The notes beneath the pieces were generated by a model, which was not told the DNA's origin, made no database searches, and saw only the letters and a list, made by a program, of their open reading frames with translations. From Pseudoscleropodium purum (lineage: Eukaryota; Streptophyta; Bryopsida; Hypnales; Brachytheciaceae): a DNA stretch of 64,000 nucleotides. Shown in pieces: positions 1-11,370 of this stretch. The stretch spans positions 11,472,501-11,536,500 of the forward strand of contig OZ017796.1 of NCBI GenBank assembly GCA_963969395.1, given 5' to 3'. The stretch's first letter is position 1. Each line of letters begins with the position of its first letter. The position numbers and the translations under genes are program-made.

Positions 1-681
1 GCTCCAAGTCTACTTATGTCACACATGGACTATAGGGCGGACCTATTTTCTCGACCTCTGGACAAGGTGACTGCTTGTTCTCTCGTTTGAATCATCACGA
101 TGGACAAGCTGGGTTGTTGTACTGTAACTAAGGCACTGCTCTTCTCATTTGCACAGTGAGGCTTTCAATTCTTTAGATGCAACAGTTTTCAACCAAGGTA
201 CACCTTATGCATGCTTTGATGTGCACTTGTTGTAGGTGCTGGTAACCGACTTTTTTGGTTCAGTGATGGGTATCAAACACACTGAGGCTGCTTATGTGGG
301 TTTTACTGGGCGTTCCAAAGAATCGACGAGTTCTCCGAAAGACTCCTCTACAAGCCAGATAGTTGATGTTGTCAGCGAGCTTCCTTTTGAAGTCTCTGTG
401 GAGGAAAATAAGGTAAAATGACTCGCATCAGGTTTTTCACGTCGAGTGAAGAGTATTCGTAAGTCCAGAGAGCACATAAGCTAAATTATATGAACATTAT
501 CACGGAACTATATTTATTCATTCTATGTGGCCTGTTCCAGGAATTGGATCAGAAGGATTTAAATGTGGAGAAGATGAGGCATTGGCTCCTGGCAACTCAC
601 AATGATGCAGCAGTCCTTCTGGGTTTGCTTGCACTTGCTTCGGCAGTCGCAATATCATCCATTACTTTCCCTGGCTCATGA
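1..681 (+). CDS. 3' end of an unidentified C-terminally membrane-anchored protein (partial)
   Basis: The gene runs in from the left edge; I do not recognise the family. Three exons are supported: about 157 or 161-197, 264-412 (acceptor TTTGGTTCAG, donor AAG|GTAAAA) and 541-681 (acceptor CTGTTCCAG, stop TGA 679-681). They join in frame to give VMGIKHTEAAYVGF, then a Ser/Thr-rich acidic stretch, then KMRHWLLATHNDA and a hydrophobic segment (AVLLGLLALASAVAISS) that ends four to five residues before the stop. This looks like a tail-anchored or last-pass membrane segment. A further exon at 1-66, ending at AAG|GTGACT, is likely, but two frames are possible: MSHMDYRADLFSRPLDK, or the frame that matches the stronger acceptor at 156. 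The C-terminal two exons are the firm part. Function cannot be inferred. Confidence 0.55.
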
Positions 682-2350
682 AACTATCTGTCCCATTGCT
701 CCAGATACTGGGTATGGAGTTTCTTTTTCACTGATAACCCAGATGTCATTCTTTGGGACAATTGCTCTATCAATTACTCTGCAAGGACCCTGTGTTGGGC
801 AGCACCTTTGAGCGCGGGATTAGCTGAAAAGTGCCAGAATAGATATGATATGTATATTGACCAGTTTCTAGGTGCTACGAAAGATCAGTCCAGCTGACAA
901 CAATATTCACTGAAAGCAAGAATGTTACAAATTTTTTGCCCTTGTACATTCACGTTGCGCCATATACCGGCCATAGTGGCTGGTGGGAATTGCAATGCAG
1001 TCATCTTTGGACCAAGACGGTAGGTCCTGCGTGCGAGTTGATGGATTGCACGGGACCTTTTGGCCGGCATCAGAAGAACTTCCTGTCGTTTGGCTTCCAA
1101 GGCTTAATTTCCTGATATGACTATTGCATAACCCTGGGAAATCTTTGGTTTTACATGATGGTAGATGTGCTACAACACAAAAAAATTACATTGTTGGCTT
1201 TGACTGTGAAATTTGAAATGTGCGTTTTGGGACATATGGATGGTCTAGGATCTCAAGGAACTCAAGGGACCAAATTTGCGAAGTGGTGCCTCATGTTTCA
1301 TCAGAAGCCTTAATGCGTTCGAAACGACAAGATGTTAGAATAGGCTGTGGGTAATCTGTATCAGAAGTCTCTGCATGCTGTAGAAACAATAGCAATTCGA
1401 AGCTGGGCATTTTGTTGATTGTTGCAGCAGTAGCCATGGCGAAGGGAGGTTCTGGGGCTTAAGCACACAACCACCACCACCGCATCGATTCATTTGGTTA
1501 TAAGGTATGATCACCCATTGGCGCCATTCATTGCAATTTCTCCCTAGGCAGCTCAAATTGAATCCCCGTTGTGAAAAATGTTCAATATGGATACATGGTC
1601 CCACAATCGGCGTGGGGCAATCTGCCCACTACACATTTTTCACAGATGGATTCAATATGAGCGTGGCATATGGCGCAACGTGGATGTACACGGGCGATAA
1701 AACACGAAAAATACCATGCCTTCATGATCTTTTATTGGGCGACGATACTAGACAGTCTTGATAATGGGTGGTCATACCTTATGTTTAGTGCTGCAATCTA
1801 CAAGAGACGTGCATTAAAACCTTGGCAATCGTGCCTTTATCTTGCTGATAGTAAAGGCAATATCTACAAATTTTAACATCCGACGGAATGCTTAGAAAGG
1901 ATGCAATCTAGACGATATTGTAACTTTGCAAGGATTTGAATTTGACAATTCATATATGCTCTTATTTTTAGCCGTGACGATAGAAAGCGCCCCTGGAGGC
2001 TGAAACAGCGCAGGACATATGGGAGAGCAGCCACTCACCGACTCCTAAAAATACTTGCGATTCCTAAGAAAAGATGAGTGTCAGAACCGCATAACTTTTT
2101 TCGTGTTTTTTTTGGCACTATTGAAGGAACCCCTGCATATCACATGAGCAGCGATAATGAGATCCGTCCTCTTCTCAAGGCAGATCTCAGTTAACGTACT
2201 GGATCTGCAGTACTTTGGCACCCCCCGTAACGTAATCTATCTGCACTGGCACATCTCACGGTGTGGAGATCAAGATCTGCCACTCTCACTATAACTGTGA
2301 CTGCATCGATCGATCTCGTGGACTTCGACCAGCGGCACAGACACAGCCAG
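682..2350. other. 3' UTR and intergenic spacer
   Basis: No gene is supported here. The first few hundred bases are probably the 3' UTR of the gene ending at 681, since base composition stays gene-like to about 1100. Short open frames on both strands (for example 885-1100 minus and 1507-1761 plus) show no recognisable domain, and no splice pattern joins them. Confidence 0.4.
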
Positions 2351-2380
2351 AGACAGATCGAGAGAGCGAGCGAGAGAGAC
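2351..2380 (+). promoter_or_regulatory. GA-rich leader just upstream of the phytocyanin start
   Basis: A run of GAGAG/GCGAG repeats lies directly before the ATG at 2381. GA/CT-rich tracts are common in plant core promoters and 5' leaders. No clear TATA box was seen at a standard distance, so the exact transcription start is unknown. Confidence 0.35.
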
Positions 2381-3394
2381 ATGGCTCGGGCCAGAGGCAG
2401 GGCAGCGGCAGCGACAGCGATAGTGTGGGCGAGGGCGGCGTTTCTTCTGGTGAGCGTGGCTGCGATGGTGCACGCAGCCGACCACAGCGTGGGCGGCGCC
2501 TCCAACGGCTGGACCAAACCCAATGGCAACACGCTACCAGTCACGTACCTGCAAGATTGGGCCTCGACCCAGTCCTTCTCCCGAGGCGACCGTCTCTGTA
2601 AGTGGCCAGCCTCGCTCTCTCGCTCGCTTGGTTCCTCATCATTCCCCATCCTTACATTGATCGAAAAAGCCAATGCCTGCGTTCCAATCCATCCCCCATC
2701 TTCATAATTAATCTCTTGGTTGTTGATCTTAGTGAGTTCGTTGTTGCATTCATTCTTACGGAATGCTCATCGGTGCTTGCTCATGCTGGGTTCACGGTGC
2801 GCTAGCTGCGCAATGGTGTTGGTCATATTCTTTCATTAATATGGGAATTTCTGAAGCATCTGGCACTTTTCCATCTGCCCAATTGGAACTTCAGATCTCT
2901 CGTCTTTAATTTAGAGCTCTAGTTGTGCACTGGAACCTTGCAGGCCATTTTGGCGCTTTGAAGCATGCCCTTTTACTAAATGCGACCATTGATTGTGGTA
3001 AGCGACACTCTATGTCGTTCAGTAGAGATGAAATCAAGCGACAAATTAATGACGATGTGGTGTTGGGTGAAACGGTGTCGTTGCAGTGTTCGAGTACAAT
3101 CCCGTGGCCCACAATGTGCTGGTGGTGTCCCTGGCCGACTATGTGATCTGCAACACTCTTTCCCCGATCACCAAGTACGTGTCTGGGAAAGACACTGTCA
3201 CTGTCCCTGCCGGGCCTAGCTACTACATTTGTGGAACCCCGACGCATTGCGAGTCGGGGCAGAAGTTTAACATCACGGCTGCTTCCACTACAACGAATTC
3301 GGGTGCAGCTGCAGGAGTCAATGCCGTTGTCCCTGTTGGGCAGGCTTTCATCGCTGCCACAGCTGCCTTCGTCGGCACCATCACTTTCTGGTAA
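2381..3394 (+). CDS. stellacyanin-type phytocyanin (blue copper protein), probably GPI-anchored
   Basis: Secreted type I copper protein of the plant phytocyanin family, expected on the outer plasma membrane/cell wall and thought to act in redox or adhesion. Exons are 2381-2597 (donor CTCT|GTAAGT) and 3087-3394 (acceptor GTCGTTGCAG), a phase-1 intron in the plastocyanin-like domain. The product is 174 aa: signal peptide about 1-32 (hydrophobic FLLVSVAAMVHA), cupredoxin domain about 34-137, then an STTTNSGAAAG linker and hydrophobic tail to Trp174 typical of a GPI signal. Copper ligands read as His81 (AHN), Cys121 and His126 (YYICGTPTHC), with Gln131 as axial ligand (ESGQK). Gln rather than Met marks the stellacyanin class. 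Cys94 and Cys127 should form the disulfide. The start was chosen because it opens the signal peptide. Nothing looks broken. Confidence 0.9.
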
Positions 3395-6300
3395 TCTAGA
3401 TAAACCAGTTCAGGAAGTTTATGGGGACCGAGCCTTCGTTTGCTCGGACCCAGATTGAAAGAGCAACATAGATAGATGAATTCAATTCTTTTCGTCGACT
3501 AGAGGATCAGGCCTTACTTTTAAACGCTCGAAGAGTTTGATAATTGTATGAAAGATTGTAGCGCTCTTGGCTAGCCCTTCGATAGTCCTAGACATTCAAA
3601 ATGTTCTCTGTCGTATGTCTTCATTGTACCTCCTATTTATATCACATGAATCGCGAGCTTTCAAGAGATTAGGACTCTGACTGAAACTTGAGATCTAGAT
3701 CTCAGAGCGAGCTCTGTGTGCCTAAATGCCACTATCTTGGCGCTCTGAAAACACGCCAATTTCACTATCTGATAAACAAAGTTGCTTGCCCACTTTTGAG
3801 TCTGACGTTTATAAACTATTTTGTTGAGATGCCATTCACAGCCGTAATTGAAGTAGATTTGGAACTGTCCGTGTGCCCTGTAAACAGTAAAGCTCTTTAT
3901 TTAGGATCCGGTTTTGGCGTGCATCTGAAAATTACCAGCCCGGGGACTGCGGGAGGGAGGGAGTTCTAATACATAAACACAATTGCGTGATTTGCTGCGA
4001 ACAACGATACATTTATCACTGAAAAGCTACGGAAAATTTTGGGATACTAGACAAGAGTGTTGCCGAATCCGAGTACTCCACTACTCTTCATAGTTTGTAG
4101 ATGCGATGGAAGACTTACCACAAGGTAAAATAGCAAGGATGAAATCAATTATTTTTCTTTCTTTCTCACCTTTTTAGAAAGTGTATACTAATTCATTTTA
4201 TTAGTACAGTTATGGAATAAACTTACAAATGATTATGACTTTTAAGAATAGCATAGGCATGTATTTTTAGCAATGATATTTGTGAGGACTTTTCAACATG
4301 GATATCACTAATACACAAAGGAAAAACTCTAAACTACTCAATATACCATAATTTATTTTTTTTGAAAGCAAGATTATTCTACAAATAAGAAGAATAAATA
4401 GTCTAAAGCTGAGGACCATAATCCATTTGGAAGATCTCTTTCAATTTACAAACATAGTTTAGAGACATCTCTTGTACATCTATAGTGGATGGTTTGAAAA
4501 TGGATACAACACTACTACTATATATTTCCAATTGATTTATACTCACCTAATTTGCTCAACAGTGATTCAAAAGCCTTCATTCTTTCAAATTTCAATGTTT
4601 CTAATTGCTATCTCTAATGACTCTCTATGAAAAAAACTTTACTTGATAGAAAAGAAGGTGATTATAATGAATCATATATTCAATGATAGCCAATGTCTTA
4701 GGCACTTGGGTGTTAAATTGGCCTTGTAATTTCAATAAAAATTAGAGAATTTTTTCTTTTTTTGCTTATTTAGATCTTGTAATAATTGAATAACTCCTTT
4801 CCACCAATAGTTGGTATTCTTGATTTTTTTAAGGTATAGACAGCTTCTTCTTGAAAACTAGATTAGCTTTGTGAAAATATAATTTTTATTTCAATTAGTA
4901 CTTGGGAACAAAATACAAAGCTTGAAATAATTTTCTAATAATTTTCTTCTTATAAATATATTTTTGTCTATTTGGAAGATTTGTTTCATTTCATTTGGAA
5001 AAGTCATGAGAAAATTATGGAGCATCTTAGCAAATTCTTAAGAAAATAATCTATTGGATCCATTTCTATACTCAATTTTTACAAGTTAAAAAAGAGTTTT
5101 ACATGGTTAGCTTGATTTCTAGAACAATCTCACAGTTGAGATTAGTGTGAATTTAACTTCCCTTTGGATTGAAATCCCATATCACATGAATATGCAATAG
5201 GAATATTATTAAAAAAAAACAATTATAATTGTCAAAAATAGGTAAATACAATATATTGACTTGATGGTTAAATCTTTAAAATGCTTATTAACCCTAAAGG
5301 ACAATTGTCCTCTTGTTAGTAGCAAATCATTTGTGCTTTAGTTATTAAAAGTCTAATGACACAAAATAGATCTATGATATTTGCAATCACATAATGGTGG
5401 AATTAATAATGTTCAATGATAGCATTTGCTAATACAACCTATGATGTTTAATTAGATATATGATTGTATCTAGAAGATGAAAATATCTTTGGTAAATATA
5501 AATTATGAATTTAGCATTGCAAATATAGAAAAAATGTAACTTCACTTAAATCAATTGTTGCATATTTGAGCTATATATAGATTTATCATTCATTATTTTT
5601 GCAGCATATGTTCTTAAGCTTTTTTGTTTCAATTCATAAGAATATTTCTTATTTTCATTTGACATATTATACATTTATATATATACAAATACATAGAACA
5701 TTTTCAAAAAAGCTACAATTGCATATGATCCAAATATTAGTTTTTTAAGCTTATCCTTGAAATAACTTGTTTTTTAACAAAACAAATCTTTTTAGAAATA
5801 GAATATGATGTGGAAAACACCCTAATAAACCAAAAAATTGAACACTTAAGAAATTCAGAAAAAATTGTGAAATTTGTTATCTACTAAAAAGACCCTTTTA
5901 ATTCATAAAAAACATTCTATATTTGTACTTAGTCACAAAATCATTAGTTTTTTTATATTAAAACATACCTTTCAAGTATTTGATATTTTTCCATGTAGTA
6001 ATATATATTCAAAATTGAAATTCATTTTTAATAATAAAAAAACATTAAAATGAAATTTATATGATTTTTTTTTAAACTTAAAAAAAATCATAATAATTAC
6101 AAAAATAGTATGAATTTTTTAGAAAAATTGTAGATAATAGTGATAAATATTATGGTAGAATTGGTGTATGGCTTGAGCCCACACTAAAAGAAATTTGGTA
6201 GAGAAGTTCAAAAAATAGTGTATTTTAAGCTTTCAGATGCTATTTTCAAAGTATTTCAAAAGTTATAATTTAAAGAATTTTGAAAAAAATAGGAAAGAAT

Positions 6301-6812
6301 TAAAAAAATAGATCATTGGATCTACATTTTCTTAGTGAGGTTCTAAGACAATTAAAATCTTGAACTATGTAAAATTTAGGTTTGACCCTAAAACTATATG
6401 CTTGAGACAAGCTATCTTTTAAGGGTTATAAAAAATACAAATCATAATATAAGCAAAGTTCTCTATTATGGATTAAAAAATGAATCTAGATACTTCTAAA
6501 TTATTCTCTTGGAATTTAATGAAAGTATTACTTTCAATAAAATCAAAAATATAATTTTAGTATCAATAAAATGTGCAATATATATAGAATTGAATTGATT
6601 TTTGAAATTAAATAAATACAAATTTCAATAAAAAAAAAAATTTAAATGCAATTAATTTATGCAATTAGTTCATACAAATTTCATACTAATACAATTATTT
6701 AGATTTTTAACTTTATATCTTTAAAGTCAACATTCTAAATTTTACACATTGGTTATAAATAAATTGACATACATTTTTTGTTACCACTAGTAGTTGTGAC
6801 TCCAATCTAAAG
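3395..6812. other. phytocyanin 3' UTR, then AT-rich desert
   Basis: About 3395-3970 is the likely 3' UTR and spacer with balanced base composition. From about 4100 the sequence becomes extremely AT-rich, with no supported gene, RNA or domain. A TTAACCCTAAAGGAC motif at about 5288 matches the end of the TTAA-flanked repeat family seen elsewhere and may be a decayed end. Confidence 0.5.
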
Positions 6813-7073
6813 ACATTGAGCTTCCTTATGGAAGGGACTTGGGAACTCTGAGATATTGGGACCAAGAAAAGTCTCATAATGATTTTTGGTTGGGGGTTGA
6901 CATCGACCTTCCCTACAAAAGGAACATGAGAACTTTAAGAAGTTGGAACCAAGAGAGGTTTCATAATGTTTTTTGGTTGGGAGTTGACATTGACCTTCCC
7001 TAGAAAAGGAATGGAAGAACTTTGAGATGTTGGGACCAAGAGAGGTTTCATAATATTTTTTGGTTTGAGGTTG
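6813..7073 (-). repeat. 87-bp tandem repeat, three copies, open in frame on minus
   Basis: Three consecutive 87-bp units begin at 6813, 6900 and 6987, each starting ACATTGA/ACATCGA-CCTTCC and ending with TCATAAT...TTGGTT. Because 87 is a multiple of three, the minus strand stays open through all units (frame 6807-7277), giving 29-residue repeats with core HYETSLGPN and REGQCQ-P-TKK. No family is recognised. It may be a remnant of a repeat-containing gene or element rather than a working gene. Confidence 0.75.
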
Positions 7074-8714
7074 AATTTTAAGTGGTGGTTTTAAAATACA
7101 ATCATAATCATTTTCTATGAGTTGTGGTATTTGGTGATACGCACATTTAGAATATAGTGAATTCATAGGGAAAAATGATGATTTTTTGTTTGTTGGAAAA
7201 TTTTGATAATATAATTTATTATGAAAAGAATCTAATTTTTTATTATAAAAATCTAATCTATTCTCTTTCTTACACAAATTTTTTAATTTTGAGCAGTATT
7301 CTTTGTAACAAAATTTCTTGTCACTTTAGAATTTTCCCAGGCAAGTTGGTTTTAGATTGCAATGTATTAGTTGTGATGTATTAGAATCATTGAGTCTTTT
7401 TGAGCATAACTCTTGTAATTTTTCATAATACTTTTCTCATACTTTTTTCAATAATTGATTTGCATCATTTAAAATATTTTTGAATTCTTGAATTCTCTTC
7501 TCCTGTAAAGATTATTTTAGTAATATAAATAAGCTTGAATATCATCATAGATTAGTTTGAAAAAACTATTATATATATCATTCAAAGTTCAAACTTTGAC
7601 CCTAGAAGGTATAATAACAATGTTTCATAAAAAAAAATCCAAAATTGCCATTGTAGTGCAAAGAACAAGAATGGAAATAATAATGTTGTTAGGGTCTAAA
7701 CTTTATATCTTGCCTTAAACTATTTAGAAAATGTGTAGTAAGAATTTCAATAGTATAGACTGCATAGATTATTTACAAGATTATAGTATTCTCAGTGAAA
7801 AAAAAAGATATTATACAACTTCCTAAATATGATTAGGCTTTGAGTTTTTTTAGTTGAGTTTTTTTAGATTAAATGTTTTACTTAGAAACTTGTATTATTT
7901 TATTATATTGTAAGCGATTTCATTTAGTATGTTTGAATAACTCTAATATAGAGTTGAAAAATGTCAATGTCAATGGTGACAAAATTGTTGTCAACAATCT
8001 AAAGTAAGTTCATTTTTTTATTTATGAAAATTTAAAAATTGAATAAAATGATAGACATCATATGTAATTTTTTCTATTAGATACCAAAAACTACCCACAA
8101 AACAAAAATCCTTATATTTTAACCTTACTAATCAATGTTGAATGAATTGAAGGTCTTCTTGTAGAAACTATTCTATTAGTCTACAAAAGACAAAAAAATG
8201 CATTTTTTATTCATTATATTTTTTTAAAGTAACTTTGTTTTGTACTTAGGATAAGTAACATAATTGATTTCTCTAAGGTCAAATGAAAGAAATGATATCC
8301 CTCAAAAGCTAGTACACTCCTACACCTTCAAAAAAAGTTTTAAGAAAACAATGTAAAAACAAACATTTGTGGGAACCTACCAAAAATTCTAAAAGATTCA
8401 TCCCAAACAAAGTTGACTTGTCATACAAATTTTGGTCTATGTTTGTCTTGTAGAACATTTGTCAAAGGGTGTTATTTTAGACATGTGTCTAGTATGTTAT
8501 AGACATGCCTGTAAAATATTCTCAAAATTTTAGATACTAACTTAAATATTCTTAAATATTTTCAAATATTTTTTTATATATTCTAAGAATCTACTTATTA
8601 GACAAAAGGAGGGATCTACTAGACAACTTCGACTTTCTGTTAGAATACCCGACAGGACACCCTAATTCCAAGTCTTTCACGGGATACAGATTAACCCTTG
8701 AACGCCAAGGCGTA
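7074..8714. other. AT-rich spacer
   Basis: Very AT-rich. Frames at 7175-7384 and similar are short and without composition bias toward coding. I see no gene or RNA here. Confidence 0.5.
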
Positions 8715-8935
8715 CGTTTTGTGTCTGATGGATGATATGGAATCAAACTGTATAGGACAAAAGTGCAATTATTCATCCTCAAATTTTGTTTTGAAAAGGG
8801 AAGATCTTCTACAATAGTTTGACTTGCACTGACTACTTTTGCAATTTTGGAGGCTAGTGATTCACATGATAATAGAAAAGGATGATTTCGAGGGTCACCT
8901 TTTTGCCGTTTAAGGGTTAATTGAGAGATCAAGCT
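8715..8935. repeat. dispersed repeat, copy A
   Basis: A segment of about 220 bp is similar to 9820-10020 and, over its last 150 bp, to 16955-17105. Shared blocks are a GATGGATGA...TAGGACA-AAGTGCA part, CAATAGTTTGAC, and GGATGATTT followed by an end in GGGTTAA. All three copies lie in the same orientation. It sits directly downstream of the coiled-coil pseudo-exon. Confidence 0.6.
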
Positions 8936-8938
8936 TAC

Positions 8939-9579
8939 TTTTTTTTGCTTTGCATTTGGTGTTGAGAGCTTCTTTCAAACTAGTTATTTTTTGTAGCACA
9001 TTCCGCATTCTCCTCTTCTAGTCTTCGATTCCTTTCTTGCAGTTGCGCCATTTCTCGAACCAATTTTTCTTTCGCATCACTTGCCTCCTCTCGAATCTTC
9101 GTCTTTTCGCTGTTGCGCAACTCTTTCAGTTTCTCGATTTCCGCAAGTTTCAGTTCCACCTGCTCCCTCATCGATGCTGCATCTGATGCAATTCTTGCTT
9201 TCTCAGCTTCCTTCTCAGCAAGTAAGCTTTTCTAGTCGTCTTTCATTTTGGGTACCTTCTCTAACTCCAAGACGGAGAGTCTCTTCAAATTCTCAGCCTC
9301 AGCTATACTGTTTGACAAGTCGCTGTTCAACTTGTTTTCCTCGTCTTTCGAATGTTTCATCCGAGCTTCAAGGTTCACAATTTTCCTTATCAGCTTTTCA
9401 TGGCATTGCCTGGCCTGACTAGCGACCTTACTCAAGTTGTTCTCCGCTTGTTTCTTCAGTGTTTCAAGTTCAGCAACAACGATTCCGTCCTTCTCTTGAG
9501 TTTTGTTGCGATCCTCCAACTGATTTCTTTGCTTTTCCAAGTCAGATAACAACTGTTGTTCTCTTTTCGAAGCCTCGTT
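8939..9579 (-). pseudogene. coiled-coil terminal exon of the WD/coiled-coil pseudogene
   Basis: Acceptor GGCACAG precedes AAC at 9579; a donor-like A|GTAAGC follows 8939. The block encodes over 200 residues of heptad-rich coil (QQLLSDLEKQRNQLE; AELETLKKQAENNL; EKLVREMAQLQERNRRLEEE). An in-frame TAG at 9232-9234 splits it, most simply from a Gln or similar codon, and the frame is shifted near 8982, after which ITSLKEALNTKCKAKK continues the coil. Its base composition is far less AT-rich than its surroundings, so it decayed recently or was conserved for long. Confidence 0.7.
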
Positions 9580-9699
9580 CTGTGCCGGTTTCAAAATTGA
9601 AACGTTCCACCTCAGAATCAATTATATGAAGTGATCACTGATTTTTGGGTAAGTTCTTACTTGATTAAGATTTTCTTAACCTTAGAAGGACGTCGCAGA

Positions 9700-10020
9700 C
9701 ACTAAATGTGCGATGGATGACAAAGAATCCGGCTTCTATATAGGACAAAAGTGCAGCATTAAATGTCCAATGGATGACAGATAATTTGGCTTCTATATAG
9801 GACAAGCACTAAATGTCCGATGGATGACAGAGAATCCGGCTTCTATGTAGGACAGAAGTGCAGATGTTCATCTTTGGAATTTTGGGTGAAATGGGAAGGT
9901 CTTGCACAATAGTTTGACCTCTAGTGAGTGCTCTTCCATTTTCTTTTTAAGCAAATGATTCACAAGGTACCGAAATGGATGATTTTTACCATGACTAGCT
10001 TGTCCTTCTTGGGGTTAAAT
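9700..10020. repeat. dispersed repeat, copy B, with internal tandem triplication
   Basis: Homologous to 8715-8935 (copy A). The first part holds three tandem units of 50-56 bp at about 9701, 9757 and 9806, each with AAATGTCC-ATGGATGACA and GGCTTCTATATAGGACA. The remainder carries CAATAGTTTGACC and ends in GGGGTTAA near 10018. It lies between the last WD block and the coiled-coil exon of the broken gene, so it probably inserted in an intron. Confidence 0.6.
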
Positions 10021-10383
10021 TTTATATTGACTTGGAAAAAGTATCCAAATATAACACCATAATAACTAAGAAGAGGAGTATGCTTTTCATTATCTAATTA
10101 TTCATATAAACCTAAATTGTATTTCAATGTCAATTCTAAAGTGATTTTTAGGCCTCTATTGATAAAATTCTATTTGCATGTTGATTAATATTTATATATG
10201 GATTTTACATATTCTACAATTTGTTGTTTAATGAACTCTTACATAGATATTTTGGTATATAATTATATAAGAAGTATAAGTATTATATAACTTAAATCTT
10301 GAAAAATATTTATTTTCATTTATTTTTAATAGGTATTAATTTATTTGGAATGTAAAATTTAGTTTCTTCTATCTTATACAAAA

Positions 10384-10620
10384 TTAAGAATAGTATTTTA
10401 TAATATTTATTTTTTGAGACCTTTTATTGAGGACCTTATATTTATCAAGTGCAAGTCTAGCTTCTTCCAACTCTTTGAGTAAGTTGTTAATTTCTAAAGA
10501 GGTATTTGACTTTAAACTTGAATCCTTCCAAAGACTAGCTACACTCCAAACTTTGATATTCTTGGATGCAATCACCCACAATTGCCAACCTACTTTAACC
10601 ATAGCTTTAACATATCTGTA
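10384..10620 (-). pseudogene. WD-to-coil exon of the WD/coiled-coil pseudogene
   Basis: Acceptor GAATTATTACAG at about 10621, then a frame giving WQLWVIASKNIKVWSV (a WD blade end) and at once a coil start, EINNLLKELEEARLALDKYK. This links the WD part to the coil part in one protein. The frame required here does not match the phase left by the upstream block ending near 11100, another sign of decay. Confidence 0.55.
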
Positions 10621-11099
10621 ATAATTCACATTTATATTTAAGAGAAATTCATTCACTCAATAATAAAACACTAAAATCAATGCAATTGAATTTAACTAAT
10701 TTCTAAATTGCTTGAAAATCAAACGTATAAATGCAATAATGTTTTTTGCAATATTAACATTATATAGCAATACTAAAATTCATCCTTCATGAGTAGTCTC
10801 ATTTTGTACATTGAATTATTTTCTTACATTTATTTACTTTTTATAGTAAAAATTTATTCATACAAATTGGCATTTGATTGAAATACAATTCTATAAAATA
10901 TTCTAGATTATGAAACTCAATATATTTTGAGTGTAATAATTACAATCAACAATGTTTTTAAAAATTATATATTACGATCATTTAAATTAAATAGCAAAGT
11001 CAAATCAAAGTTACAACTTGAAGGACTTTGAGAATTCAATTAGTGAAATGGATGATGTGCATTATTATATTTATATATGATTTTGAATCATACCCTACT

Positions 11100-11370
11100 T
11101 GTTCACCTAATGAAAATAAAAGCTCGTAACTTGTAACATCCCACACTAAGATGTTTGAATCTATGGAACCAATCCATACATGAACATCCATCCTACTATG
11201 TTATAAATAGGTCCTTTATGACCTTTCATTGTTTGTAGCAAGGACATATCTAGTAAGCTCCACACTCTTATAGTTTTATCTTCCCCACCACTCCAAATTT
11301 TGTCGTTTCCAATTTGGCATAGTACCAATACTCCTAACATATGCCCTACACTTCCATCAATTTCATACAT
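11100..11370 (-). pseudogene. two-blade WD exon of the pseudogene, frameshifted
   Basis: Frame one gives NDKIWSGGEDKTIRVWS then TMKGHKGPIYNI. The next blade, HVWIGSIDSNILVWD followed by VTSYELLFSL, lies in a second frame that starts near 11195. Two complete adjacent WD signatures in different frames show an indel. A donor TTAG|GTGAAC follows. Confidence 0.7.

Noticed and set aside
2191..2673. 160-codon minus frame opposite the phytocyanin first exon
   Set aside because: Shadow of the GC-rich signal-peptide exon; low-complexity Ala/Leu/Ser content and no domain.
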